Origin: Rutpela maculata
Taxonomy: Eukaryota > Arthropoda > Insecta > Coleoptera > Cerambycidae
Assembly (NCBI GenBank): GCA_936432065.2
Contig: OW386289.2
Location: 39,573,538-39,637,537, forward strand
Reading direction: 5' to 3'
Length of the DNA stretch: 64,000 nucleotides
The translations under genes and the position numbers were made by a program. Shown in pieces: positions 43,401-53,760 of this stretch. How positions within the stretch are numbered: position 1 is the stretch's first letter; the number at the start of each line of letters is the position of its first letter. Under the pieces are notes generated by a model. That model saw only the letters and a list, made by a program, of their open reading frames with translations. It did no database searches and was not told the DNA's origin.

Positions 43401-43563
43401 TTTTATAAAAAATATTTCATAGAGATAATATATTGATTGTTTCTAAAAAATTCTAATTTTTCAAATTAGGTGTTAGAAGCTACTTCATTAAATTAATTTA
43501 AATTAATAAGAATGCTATTGCATTTTTATCCTAATTACATTTTTCTTTTTCAGTGGAAAATAA
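31134..43563 (+). CDS. Secreted glycine-rich preproprotein, five exons
   Basis: Exons 31134-31412, 39798-40059, 40579-40620, 43273-43369 and 43554-43563 join in frame (690 nt, 229 aa) with GT-AG introns of phase 0, 1, 1 and 2. Residues 1 to about 20 form a signal peptide (MRWFGTLVLLAAVAYSSRA). A non-repetitive acidic pro-region follows to the dibasic site RQRR (residues 105-108). The rest is glycine-rich (GGGG(F/K/L) blocks, then GHGG repeats), an AHASASASASA tract, and a C-terminal YGK. A signal peptide plus RXXR plus glycine-rich mature chain fits insect secreted structural proteins or glycine-rich immune peptides; which one cannot be decided. Splicing is inferred from consensus sites and frame continuity. 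Confidence 0.75.
31475..31625. repeat. MITE-like inverted repeat
   Basis: The ends are inverted: gcaagtgttgaaaatagcac on the left matches, in reverse, the right end ...gaaaagtgttcttcataagtg. The interior has cacacgagga/cacgagtgtg motifs. It looks like a short fold-back element. Confidence 0.45.
32280..33140. repeat. Dispersed repeat with GGGGTGGCA hairpin
   Basis: Similar sequence recurs at 45060-45400 and 48480-48910, including the hairpin ttgccacccc...gaaaaggggtggcatccac (32941-32973 and 48770-48802). No coding potential is seen. The family is unidentified. Confidence 0.55.
34139..34339. repeat. Palindromic MITE with AGGTCGCTAAAA ends
   Basis: Ends are AGGTCGCTAAAA (34139-34150) and its inverse TTTTTAGCGACCT (34327-34339). 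The arms continue inward to tattacctgatatcgat and atatcgatattaggtaata, so most of the element folds back on itself. No coding sequence. Confidence 0.65.
34729..35791 (-). mobile_element. 5'-truncated Jockey-like non-LTR insertion with 14-bp TSD
   Basis: Flanked by exact 14-bp target duplications TTGCAACTCAAAGC at 34715-34728 and 35792-35805. Codes for the C-terminal RT-flanking part of a Jockey-type ORF2 on the minus strand. Its 3' end is a short direct repeat of an 8-nt AT-rich unit (aaattagc on the plus strand) rather than poly-A. Confidence 0.8.
35256..35790 (-). pseudogene. Jockey-type ORF2 C-terminal fragment
   Basis: Open frame with LLGLTLDTRLTF, ALSKLYPLVNRRSKLS, LYKVIFRPILTYACASW, LQRTQNKSLRLLTNSPRY and LHRLTGV, the conserved post-RT block of Jockey-clade elements. 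The RT catalytic part is missing by 5' truncation. The frame reaches its stop undamaged, which suggests a fairly recent insertion. Confidence 0.8.
38158..38387. repeat. Long AT-rich palindrome
   Basis: The left arm (gatttattttttacaattaa) and right arm are near-perfect inverted copies of about 95 nt around a small centre; transcribed as intron RNA it would form a long hairpin. Part of it recurs near 38940-39030. Confidence 0.65.
38512..38990 (+). repeat. Two tandem 241-bp units
   Basis: Units start at 38512 and 38753 and share tcatgtaattcaatacttcg, gtcagtattagctagaagag and agtagttgttttgattggtt. Similarity is high with scattered differences, indicating an old tandem duplication inside intron 1. 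Confidence 0.7.
39111..39123 (+). repeat. Poly-G tract
   Basis: Run of about 13 G in an AT-rich intron. Confidence 0.8.
39798..40059 (+). CDS. Glycine-rich gene exon 2 (RQRR site and main Gly block)
   Basis: Enters in phase 0 after ttctattag. Reads NYRAVSPKYLIRQRR, then NTYGGKSGGGGFGGGG and further GGGG(F/K/L) blocks. Donor ggtg|gtaatag leaves phase 1. The antisense strand is open as poly-proline, which is only a shadow. Confidence 0.75.
40579..40620 (+). CDS. Glycine-rich gene exon 3 (14-codon module)
   Basis: 42-nt phase 1-1 exon between tcctttag and gtaagt, coding GHGGQGGGGFNGGGG. A symmetric exon, so it could be skipped or duplicated without frame change. Confidence 0.7.
40865..41440. 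repeat. Fold-back repeat in intron 3
   Basis: The left arm begins tccgactacgccactggattaag and the right arm ends cttaatccagtggcgtaatc; the arms share further inverted segments (tttcataaagaaat, gatataggaaaatgaaaatt). Confidence 0.6.
41441..42416. repeat. Repeat with inverted GGGAGATG-type ends
   Basis: The left end reads cgggagatgtgggagagatgg and the right end is its approximate inverse (ccaactctcccgcatctccc). The interior is AT-rich with no ORF. Possibly a non-autonomous DNA element abutting the previous fold-back. Confidence 0.45.
43273..43369 (+). CDS. Glycine-rich gene exon 4 (GHGG repeats and Ala-Ser tract)
   Basis: Phase 1 start after tcttatttttag, codes GQGGHGGGGHGGGGGGAHAS followed by alternating Ser-Ala and NSKAG; ends in phase 2 at gccggata|gtaagt. 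Confidence 0.75.
43554..43563 (+). CDS. Glycine-rich gene exon 5 (last two codons and stop)
   Basis: After acceptor ttcttttttcag, T completes Tyr (TA|T), then GGA AAA TAA. The protein ends Gly-Lys, which resembles an amidation signal. Confidence 0.65.
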
Positions 43564-43625
43564 GTCATCCTGCATCTTGGTCCCATTTTTGTGCACTTAA
43601 TGATAAACCTAGTTTAGGAAATGTA

Positions 43626-43631
43626 AATAAA
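43626..43631 (+). terminator. Polyadenylation signal AATAAA
   Basis: AATAAA 63 bp after the stop codon of the glycine-rich gene; downstream there is T-rich sequence near 43650. Confidence 0.65.
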
Positions 43632-43689
43632 AAAATTATAAAACAAATCTTCTCTTAATTATTTCACGACTACTTTTATATCTAATGGC

Positions 43690-45012
43690 TCTAACTGCTC
43701 AATCCTCTATTTCAAGAATCCATGTAACGTCGTGTTCCCTCTCAGCCGAGAAATAATGGCTGTTTTCGATAATGGCTGTTTTTATTAAAAAAAGTCAAGA
43801 TTTACATTGACAGAATTCACACGAAAACTGATTTTTTTAAATTATGAAAATCCATAATAAAAATTAATATAATTCTGTTATTTTCAAAGTTTAAATACTT
43901 TTCGTTTATGATACGGTACCCAGAATTCTACCATTTTTATAAAAATTACTTAAATCAGCCTAGAGCTACAGTTATTGTGTGTGATCCTGTGGGCGAATAC
44001 CAGGTGCAATGGTAAATTAAACTAAGTGGAACAACGTTTGATAATATGTTTGTAAAATATTAGTATTTGTGGAATTTCATATGCTAATTAAATAACTGAC
44101 GGATGATCTCTATTTTACCTAAAGATCTTCTTTTTCCATAATTTGAACATTTTAAATATTTCTGACTCCTAAAACTTTTGCTCAAGAATAAGAAAACTTG
44201 GAAAAAATGGAAAGTGCTCTTTGGAGTTGACGGTTTCTAAGAAAATGTTAAAAACATGATATATACTCTTATTAATAACTTGTTTTCACGCATAAACAAT
44301 AACATGTGATGATGACCTTTTGTAAACACACATAAAAATATAAACAATGAGTAAACAAGCAATTATATTCCACATATACTTTACAATAACAATTCTAACT
44401 TATGTATTGTTATAAAGAAGAAGTAGCAGAAAGAGAATAAAGAATTCACAGTATTGTAAACCAGTGTTTATTTCAAATCTTGAATAATAAAGAGAACATC
44501 TTTTAACTGGCGCAGTCGGTAGAATAGTTCAACGTAAAGTTCTCTTTATCATTCAAGACTTGAAGTAAATAATGTTTCACAATGCTATGAGGTGTGTGTT
44601 CACTTTCAATTACAAATTCTTTTTGGTACACTGTCACAATCATACTTTCTTTATTGCCGAATATAAAAATCATAATTGAAAAGAGGCTAATTTTGTTTCA
44701 CGCTCACCCTCCCTTCTCCTATTTTTTCACTGAAATTACCTTAAAGTTTTTACTACTGCTTACGGCTCTTATGTCAAAAGAATAGCAATAATTATAGTTA
44801 TTTCGGGGCCTCTTTGACTACAAAAGGCGCTCGATTTTGATATCTGCAATCACCGCTTGTTGTAAGGAGAGGATGCAGTTTTACTTTGCTGACACGCTTC
44901 TCGTCTGCTAAAAAACTGGAGTCCAATGGAATACTTCAGGCAGATAAAAATTAAAGAAATAACTAGAATAAACACCGAATTTATATAATTCTTGCATATT
45001 TTCTTCTATAGA
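43690..45012. other. AT-rich intergenic DNA, no gene seen
   Basis: No supported ORF, RNA gene or clear repeat. Short frames here are what AT-rich DNA yields by chance. Confidence 0.5.
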
Positions 45013-45732
45013 ATACTCTTCGCAGTTAATTGTGAATAATGTTAGTTTTAATCATTTACAAAGAAACAAAATTATTATGTTTTTCTAAAATCACTTTAAA
45101 GTTTTAAATGCATTTTTTTTTTCTATAACAAGCGGATGAAAAATTTGAGCGTCTAGGTCATATTATAGATTAACGAAAAGTAGTATATGGGAATATTCTT
45201 TCAATTATACGTTAACAAAATGGCAGCATTTTTATTTAAAAAAAGGTGAAGAGTACATTGTTTCTGTCTTTTACGCTATGGAAATAACCAAAAAATCATT
45301 TGAAAGCCTAATTGACTTTCATTTTGATCGTTAGCATTTTTAGCGTAAGTGCTATGGTTTCTAAGATATTTAACATTTAAAAATTACAACACTTTTCATG
45401 TGAGTTTTTTTTTATAAAATGTTTCATAAGCTTTTTATTTACTGTTCGATTTTTTTCAAACGCGCTGGGGTTCTTCCTCTAGCTAACACTAATTTATTGT
45501 CTAGGTTTCAATAAAAAAATTTTGTCTTTTAAGTTATTTAGCTTAAAAAAGACATGACGGACGAACAGACGAACGGACTGACAGAAAGACGGACATTTTA
45601 AAAGTTGTTCTGAATTCTATGATAATACAATTAAATGATGTTATATTTTTTCCACTGCGAGCAATATTTACAATTTTTGAAATGTGTCGATGAAATGCAA
45701 TATGCTCTTTGCTTTCGTATTTCCAAAGAGTA
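45013..45732 (-). mobile_element. TIR-type repeat T2 (divergent, no tRNA-like part)
   Basis: Ends ATACTCTTCGC at 45013-45023 and, inverted, AAAGAGTAT at 45732. It shares the GACGGACG-type tract and the gctagaggaagaacccc segment with T1 and T3, but the middle is replaced by sequence related to the 32280-33140 dispersed repeat, so it is a composite. Confidence 0.55.
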
Positions 45733-45939
45733 TAATCATAGATACAAAAAAAGTGCATACAGCATTTTTTTGTAGAGAATTTTATAAGCTTTATTTTTAT
45801 ATAAACATAATTTCGGTGTTGCTAATGGTTAGAGAGTTATAAACAAAAATAAAACAGAGCGCCATTTTTACAAGGTCGCGGCGCGATCACAAAAGATAGA
45901 GTTGGAGACTTCCAGTATAGTCGAGAATCTAAAGGTCCG

Positions 45940-48410
45940 AATTCGATCATGAGGTATGAACTCGCAGGTATAAAATTAAAAAAATATGGATATTATCCAG
46001 AATTTTATGCCGAATTCTATTCCAGAGGGCGCGATGTCGGCCAAGATTGCGAAATTGCGAAAAAAGTAATAATTTCGAATCAAATGTGGAACTTAAATAT
46101 TGCATTATCTTTCGTTTACTTGCATTTACGAGCTTATTTATAAAGATTTTTTAATAATTCTTATATCAATCGAAAGCTTAATGTTTGTAGTTTCATACAA
46201 GTGTAATAGAGAGACATTATTTTCATTATAAACAACACTATGAATTGTTTAAACAATATGTGCTCGGAAAGTGTAGTGTAATTTTCGGCATGGAGGTACT
46301 TTTGTTATTATTGCAGATAGATGTGTAGTTATTCGAGACGAAATACGTAGAATAGACTAATGAACATTTTTTATTAAGACAATTTTTTAATTCGATGAAT
46401 AATTTAGGAGATATGATTTTTTAAATGTAGGGCGCGCGGCCGTAGTCATAACTCATCGTAATAATAAATATAACCGTGGCCTCGGGTACGCCATTTGCCA
46501 GTGTGCATTTGAGTACCTATCAAATTGAATTACAAGAAGGTAATAATACAAGCTACTGATACAGACATTTTTGTGATGGCACTATAGTATGCTACTAGAA
46601 TAAACATAAATGAGTTGTGGATACATAAATTCGATGTGTATATACCTATCCACTGCATAATACAAAAACTGTTGACTACGCAGAATATATTAGAAATTTA
46701 TTTGGGCAATTTTTTTCTATGTACTTACGTCTTAAGTGGTTGCGATACGGTCAGTTTTCCTTTCGGAAAAGGAAAAACTTACGTATTCAAAACATGTCTC
46801 AAATATGCCAATGATCCTAAGTTACAGTCAATATTGAGTTTCCCACTCGACAATTCATTTGATACTGCTGAATTTGAAAATTCAGCACGATATTTCTTTA
46901 AAGTCTTATGGTAGATCGTTTTTCATTGGTACTTTGGACAAATCGTGAGCCCATTTATTTCACACTTGTAAATCGGATATTCTGTCACCCACTAAAGACT
47001 CATTTCACCAGCACATTCTTAGAGCTGCCTACCAAATAATTATTTGGAAGACAGCAAGTTGCGTCAATCCAGTGCTTCCCAACCCTAAACATGGGTTTCG
47101 AAGGACAATATATTAGTACCAAGACTTATGACAAAAAGTGTCCGTCCAAATGTAACGCCTGGAAACATATTTTGTAAATGTAAACAATTCCAAAATTGCT
47201 TTGGAAACTGCAGGTGTGCTATGGCCGGTTTGGCGTGCATAATAGGTTGTTTTTGTGAAGGCCGATGTCAAAGGTGTTAGTTCAACCTTAACTTATACTA
47301 TAGTATTATTACATCAATACACTTGATTATAACATTATAACATCAATCATATGTATAACGACTTATAATACTCCAATCTTAGTTATATCATATGTATTAT
47401 GTACACAGAATTTACAATACATACAAACATTATTTTGTCAAGACGAAAAATATTTTAATTTCATTGAAGTTATTCTTAAATTAAATACAGATAATTTGTT
47501 CTGTTTGTAAGCATTATTTATGATCTGTACGAACCTCCGTTTAACATTCGTTACAAAAATGTTGCTTATACCTTACAAAAAAAATTAATAAAATAATGTA
47601 TAGTGCCCGTCACAATAATCTTGCCAACCTACATTTTTCGAAATTCTCTACATTTCCTCCTGGTGTATATTATTAGATTTTTTTGTTTATTTTGTTAATT
47701 GTCCTCTGCTGTATAAGAATAAAATGTCAATTGTGTTGTGGTAAAGGACGGCGGATTTAAATAACCGATAAATCAAATAAAACTTGCCATAGGTGGCAAA
47801 ATTATTGTGACGAGCACTACGTAATAATAAATACTTTTATTATAACAGCAGTGCCTCGAAATCATGTGTAAATAGCCTACAAGACCGCGCGCGTGGTAGA
47901 CCAAAACAATGCGCTTCACATTAAAAAAATCATATCTCCTAAATTATTTAGCGAATTAAAAAATTGATTTAATAAAAAATGTTCGTTGGTCTATTCTACG
48001 TATTTCGTCTCGAATAACTACACATCTATCTGCAATAATAACAAAAGTACTTCAATGCCAAAAATTACACTACATAAATTTATCGAGCACATATTGTTTA
48101 AACAATTTATAGTGTGGTTCATAATGAAAATAATGTCTCTCTATTACACTTGTATGAAACTACAAACATTAAGCTTTCGATTGATATAAGAATTATTAAA
48201 AAATCTTTATAAATAAGCTCGTAAATGAAATGTAAACGAAAGATAATGAAATATTTAAGTTCCAATTTTTTTTCGAAATTATTATTTTTTTGCAATTTCG
48301 CAATCTTGGCCGACATCGCGCCCTCTGGAATCGGATTCGGCATAAAATTCTGGGTAATATCAACATTTTTTAAACTTTATACCCGCGAGTTCAGGGTTCG
48401 GCATTTTAGA
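45940..48410. mobile_element. X1: inverted-repeat element with PIN-like protein fragment
   Basis: Arms of about 500 bp (about 45940-46430 and 47890-48410) are inverted copies; shared strings include agagggcgcgatgtcggcca, tatttcgtctcgaataacta and tcgattgatataagaattat. The 1.45-kb centre holds a plus-strand protein fragment. This fits a DNA transposon with long terminal inverted repeats, though no target duplication was identified. Confidence 0.55.
46541..46917 (+). pseudogene. X1 PIN-like/SGCDT-family protein fragment
   Basis: The frame reads QATDTDIFVMAL, then (after a stop) ELWIHKFDVYIPIHCIIQKL, VLSGCDTVSFPFGKGKTYVF and further. T-D-T-D plus S-G-C-D-T are hallmarks of a large, mostly unnamed animal repeat-protein family whose HEEAD...(S/T)DTD core resembles PIN/FEN-type nucleases. 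The same family occurs on the minus strand at 56226-57775. Only a central piece survives here. Confidence 0.6.
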
Positions 48411-48911
48411 CGCGTCTTTTTGGATGCTAGATTCCTTACTAGTATATTTAACAGTGGCCCGGAATGAACATCTCAGCAAATTTTCAAAACTTTATCAGTT
48501 TTTCCCTCTAATTTTCCTATTTGACTGAGTATAACTCTACAGAAATTGGAAAGAAACGAAATTCATCCTCAATATAGAAGCTTTCTTATTTGTCTCTGGC
48601 GTGTTTCCGCTCAATGTAATACTTTTCGGATTATTTGACCAAATCCAATTTGAAATACTTCTTTTTCAACACAAAATCGCAATTTTCTAGTCGTTATAAC
48701 TTAAAGATTTTCAATTTATATGAAAAGTTGCATAGAACTTTTGCTCTCAATGTTTTGTTTTTTTTTAGTTGCCACCCCGTGAAAAGGGGTGGCATCCACC
48801 CCCTATAAATTAGTAATCCATGCATAATATAGAAACTTCCTTTGATGCATTTACTATTAAGTTGCGAAATCTAATTCATATGACATCATTCCGAAGTTAG
48901 AACCTCTAGTT

Positions 48912-51466
48912 ACTCTACTAATCAGCATCGAATTGCTCATGAAGGCACACTCCGGGCTCACTGATATTGTAGGGTTCGGAAGTCGTGCAATTCTCAGATT
49001 AAAGGCCGGAGCGGCCCAGATCTGCAGATTGGAGGTTGGCCAATGAGGTAGTAAAACCCGACAAAATCAGATGGGTAATTAGCAAGTTCCAACCATCCAA
49101 GTCTCCTGGAATTGATGGAATTTTCCCAATTCTGCTCCAAAAAGGGCAGAATATACTAATACCGCACTTGTGTAAAATATTCAGAGCCTGTCTGACCTGA
49201 AAGTACATACCACACATATGGCGGAAAGTGAAGGTCACCTATCTACCAAAGATTGGTAGGATATCAGACCAAACGCCCAAGTCATATAGACCTATAAGCC
49301 TGTCCTCTTTCCTACTTAAAACGTTGGAAAGACTACTGGACACTTGGACAGGTATATTAGAGACGAAATACTAAGGGAAAACCCCCTTAGTGAGCCTCAA
49401 TATGCATACCAGCCGGGAAAGTCAACAGACTTCGCGCTGGATGATTTAAATAGGCTACTGACAAAGTCATTAGATGACAAAGAAATGGCAGTGGTAACAT
49501 TTCTAGATATAGAAGGAACATTCAATAACGCGACAACGCAATCTTTAACGAATGCGTTGTTAAATAGAGGTGTCCCAACAGTACTCTGCCAGTGGATTAA
49601 GGCCAGTCTAGAAAAGAGGATAATAGTATCCAATCTAGGCGAGGCTACCATTGAGGCAAAAGTGAGTACAGGCTACCCTCAAGGAGAGGTATTATCTCCA
49701 CTACTGTGGGCAACTCTTGTTGAAAAACTCCTCTGAAAAGGCTTTTACTGCCTAGGATATGCTGACGATCTAGCGATAGTAGTCAAGGGGCGATTTGCGA
49801 ACACGATATCAGAGCGTTCACAAAGAGCCCTAAATATTGTCGGCAGGTGGTGTAGTGAGGAAGAACTTTCCATAAATCCTCAGAAAACTACAGTCCTCAG
49901 CTTTACACGAAAAAGAGCCATGGGAGGCCTAAAACCTCTGAGGCTCAATGGAGTGGAAATTCCATTTACCAGCGAGGTTAAATACATAGGAATAATTTTC
50001 GACCAAAAGCTGACAGCTGGAATTCCCACATCCAAAAAGTCACACAGAGAGCAACAATTGCCCTGGGAAGGTGTAGGCAGATATTTGGAAAAAAAACTGG
50101 GGTTTAAATCCTAAGATGACCCTATGGTTATACACTAGGGTTGTAAGACCCATGATAACCTATGGATCGGTGGTATGGTGGACCAAGACACTGCAGCTTG
50201 GAGCAGTAAGACTATTAAGTGGCGTACAAAGACTTGCTTTCCTGTACGCCACTGGGGCCATAAAAACTGCTCCCACGGCTGCACTGGAAGTCCTTTTAGA
50301 CCTGACACTGCTACACATATGTATCCAAGGAGAAGCTCGTTCAGTGGTACATAGGCTAATGCAAGGCACAACGCCCATAAGGCAACAACACGGAACAGAG
50401 CACCAAAAGTTATACTCAGAGCTGAATGCAGATCCCATTTTGGTAATGCCCATGGACGCTATGGCCCCAAAGAATAACTTCTACAAAAATTTTCAAATCA
50501 AAATACCAGACAGAGGACTGGAAAAACGGTCCCCCAATATCGGCGCAAACGATCTGGTATACTGATGGCTCCAAGACAGAACAAGGAGTCGGAGCTGAAA
50601 TTTACGGGATAAGGTCGAAAACGAAAATCCCGATAAGTCTAGAAATACACGCCACAATATTTCAGGCTGAAGTGGTCGCTATACAGTGGTGTGCAAAGGA
50701 AATAATGAGGCAAGGAACTGTAAACTAGTCAATTGCCATTTTTTTTTCGATAGCCAAGCAGCGCTAAAGGCACTCGATTCCATACAGGTCGATTCAAGAC
50801 TAATATGGGATTGTATAAATGCCCTTACAGACCTAGGAAGTCAGAACAAAGTGACCGTGGCATGGGTACCAGGACACGAGAGATACAGGGGGGAATGAGG
50901 AGCCTGATGAACTGGCCCAGGAAGGAGCATCTAAACCCCTAGTAGGACCCAAAACCTTTTGCGGTGTGGCTAAGCCACGCATACGAAAATCTATTAACAA
51001 ATGGGTACAAAATAAATCTCTAGAGTAGTGGAAGAATTTCTCATGACAGGCCAAAAAGTTCATTAAAGAACGATCAGCCAAATTCACGGAAGACCTACTA
51101 CGCCAAAATAGAAAGGCCGTTAGGATAGTAGTAGGCCTTCTAACTGGACATTATAAGCTTAATAGACAGATGAGTCTAATGGGCCTGGCAGAGGATGCAA
51201 CATGCAGATTCTGTCAAGAGGAAGAGGAAACCTCAGTACATGTGCTGTGCCATTGCAAAGGCCTAGCCAGACTGATGTTCCAACTACTTGGCGAAGAAAA
51301 ACCAAGGGCAGATAGCTATACCAAGGAGCCCTTATCAAGGCTGTGGAGTCTGATACAAAAGACAAAGCTGGATAAGGATCTCTAAGTAAAATTAGACAAG
51401 GAGTACCACAATAGATCCGGTGGCCAAGGCCAATCAGCCAGCTCCTTTTTCAATCTAATCGAATCT
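48912..51466 (+). mobile_element. Decayed I/R1-group non-LTR retrotransposon
   Basis: 5'-truncated element with RT, RNase H and a C-terminal CCHC knuckle in several broken frames; ends near caatctaatcgaatctac. No target duplication was identified. Confidence 0.8.
49030..51384 (+). pseudogene. Non-LTR ORF2 remnant: RT, RNase H, zinc knuckle
   Basis: RT: SKSPGIDGIFP, PKSYRPISLSSFLLKTLE, AYQPGKSTDFALDDL, VVTFLDIEGTFNNA (motif A), YPQGEVLSPLLW, then an in-frame TGA at 49734 and GYADDLAIVV (motif C near 49757). RNase H: WYTDGSKTEQGVGAEIYG, FQAEVVAI, DSQAALKAL, WVPGH with the final GNExAD broken by a stop. C-terminal knuckle CRFCQEEEETSVHVLCHC near 51200. Several stops and frameshifts; inactive. 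RNase H with this knuckle points to the I/R1 group, not Jockey. Confidence 0.82.
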
Positions 51467-51719
51467 ACTTTACTAATATATTTCGAAAAATACAAAGTAC
51501 AGCAAAAATATAGCCTTTCATAAAAATTAATATTTACAAAATTTGACGTTCATATTAACACATTTTTTTAGTAGATCTGTAGATGTAACACGGAAAAATT
51601 TTGATGTAAGGCGAGTTAAACGAAAAACTAATTACTAATGAACAGGGTTCTATCCTAATAGCAGACGAAGCGATATAAAAGAAATCGGTAAAGGTGTTTA
51701 CCCAAAACCCCTCTCTATG

Positions 51720-52355
51720 TTTATCATACTTTTTCATTATTTCTTTAGGGTGATCATTCTGTATATTTTTCATATTTTTCTTCTTTGAGGTTTTGTTAAC
51801 TACATGCATTTTTTCATTACCTTTTTAGGATGACCTCCTTGTATATCTTTTTCATATTTTTACATGCGAAATATTATCGTCCTCCGTTACATTTTCTATA
51901 AAATTCTGTAAGAGTACCCTGCATATTTTTTTCATGTTTTTCTTCCTTGGCGGTTGTATTAACTACATGCTAAATATTACCATCCTCCGCAGCACATTTT
52001 TATTTATTTATTTATTTTTTTTGGTGATCACCCTGTATATTCTTTTTTCATATTTTTCTTCAATAGTAGTTGTGTTAACTACATGCGAAATATTATGGTC
52101 TTCTTTCACATTAAGAAAAAAAAATTTTGAGTGAAATTTTATTTCTCATATTTTTCTTCTTCAGCAGTTGTGTTAACTTCATGCGAAATATTATCGTCCT
52201 CCGGCACATTTTAAAACTTTTTTTGGTTAATCACCCTGCATATTTTTATTCTTTGACAGTAGTTGTATTAACTGCATGCGAAATACTATCGTCTTCCGTC
52301 GCATTTTTAATTTTTTGGGGGACCACTCTGCATATTTTTTTCGTTTCATATTTTT
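51720..52355 (+). repeat. Degenerate tandem repeat, about 110-bp unit (left part)
   Basis: Recurring order: caccctgtatatt, ttttcatatttttcttc, gttgtgttaactacatgcga, aatattatcgtcctccg. About six irregular units. Continues after T3 at 53574. Confidence 0.65.
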
Positions 52356-52483
52356 ATACTCTTCGCAAAAACGAAGAGTATATTGTATTTGATCGGCACA
52401 TTTCTAAATCAGTAAATATCGCTCGTAGAGAAAAAATTTTTATATCGTTATGTTAGTTAACGAATTCTGAACAACTTTCAAAA

Positions 52484-52520
52484 TGTCCGTCTGTCCGTCT
52501 GTCCGTCTGTCCGTCCGTCA
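52484..52520 (+). repeat. (GTCTGTCC)n simple repeat
   Basis: About four imperfect GTCCGTCT units; the inverse occurs in T1 (36170-36200), T2 (45556-45594) and T4. Confidence 0.8.
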
Positions 52521-52839
52521 CGTTTCTTGTAAGCACGATAACTCAAGAAAGAAAAATCCGATTGTATTGAAATTTGGAGAGTAACTTAGTGTTAGCTAGA
52601 GGAAGAACCCTATTTTAACAAAATAGATTGGTAAATAAAAAAGTTATTAGTAATTTAAAATTTAAAAAAATATTTTTTACATTTTTTTATGATTTGTAAT
52701 AAATAGAAACCTTGCGAAATGTTATTTCCTATCACTATTTTTTTTTAATACATTTTACTAATGTGTGTTTCCTAATAATCACAATAAATTTTCTAATGAT
52801 ATATATTACACTCATTAACAATTTTAGCAATCAGAAATG

Positions 52840-53413
52840 GTGGTGTAGCGGCAAAAGTTTCGTCTTGCAATCCTTGTTATTTTCATTTCTTTTTTGTCTC
52901 TCTAAATCCCCTCTAGGCCGAAAACTGACGTAAATTCTAATTTTTTAAACCACAATTTTATTTCCACCCTACCTTCCTTGTCGGCGATCAGACCACAAGG
53001 TCGTCATTTGTTCGAACGGGTTTTTTCGTTTAGTTGTGTTCCCCGTATCAACAATCAAAATTACGAAGTGCGCTCGCCTACGATTTTAGTGTTCTTAGTG
53101 TTGTGTTTATTTTTAAGTTACTTTTAGGTCCATGTGGACACATCAAAAATTTTAATCTAGTTTTTAAGTCTGCCCGTGGCAGACAGTAGCTTCTAGCACC
53201 CCACCCCCCCCCCCCTCGAATTTATTTCTAAGCCGAATCGGACCTACCCCACCCAGCCTCACACCCACCTCGGCGATGTTCACCGTGGTTGTCCGTCTGG
53301 CTTCGGGCTAGGATCCGGTGAGGCACATATATTGTGCTTGAACTTAAAATAAAATATTATTGTTGTTGTTGTTGTCTTGCAATCCAAGGGTCCCGGGTTC
53401 GATCCCTCACATC
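52840..53413 (+). other. tRNA-like segment, split by a retroelement
   Basis: Left half has box A-like TGGTGTAGCGGC and ends ...GTCTTGCAATCC; right half resumes AAGGGTCCCGGGTTCGATCCC with a box B-like GGTTCGATCCC. With the insert removed it aligns base for base with the T1 tRNA-like segment around the anticodon arm. Probably a repeat-borne tRNA relic. Confidence 0.5.
52874..53373 (+). mobile_element. 500-bp retroelement with (TTG)n tail and 12-bp TSD
   Basis: Flanked by exact duplications GTCTTGCAATCC at 52862-52873 and 53374-53385. The 3' end is (TTG)n. No ORF is recognised; contains a C-run at 53203-53214. It is either a SINE-like element or a non-coding part of a larger non-LTR family. Confidence 0.7.
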
Positions 53414-53573
53414 GTGATTTTTTTTTTCATATATTTTTTTTTTTCACAACAAAGTTGGTATCACAAAATTTAGAATGTCCAAAAATTAACATTATTTACA
53501 AGAAAAATGCGAAGAGTATCTTATAGAATGTATAACAATTATATAAAAAGCTCAGTAAATCGGCGAAGAGTAT

Positions 53574-53760
53574 AATGCTTTCACTAGTTATTCTTCGAGT
53601 TGTGTTAACACATGCGAAATATTATCGTCGTTCGTCAAATTAAAATAATTTTTATTGGGTCCACCCTGTATATAATGTAACTGTACCCAGTTCCTCGTTA
53701 GTAGCAGCGTCAACTACCTACCAAATATTATCTTTCTGCGTCAAGTGATTCTCTAAATAT
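53574..53760 (+). repeat. Tandem repeat, right part
   Basis: Resumes the 51720 array (agttgtgttaac, acatgcgaaatattatcgtc, ccaccctgtatat), showing that T3 landed inside it. Confidence 0.6.

Larger units (their letters stand above)
52356..53573 (+). mobile_element. TIR-type repeat T3 inserted in the tandem array
   Basis: Starts with hairpin ATACTCTTCGCAAAAACGAAGAGTAT-like (52356-52381) and ends GCGAAGAGTAT (53563-53573). Contains a (GTCTGTCC)n-type tract near 52484-52520 and a tRNA-like segment split by a 500-bp retroelement. Orientation is opposite to T1. Confidence 0.68.

Noticed and set aside
48119..48343. Small ORFs in the X1 arms (also 45949-46143)
   Set aside because: They are the two inverted arms read in AT-rich DNA, with no shared protein frame.
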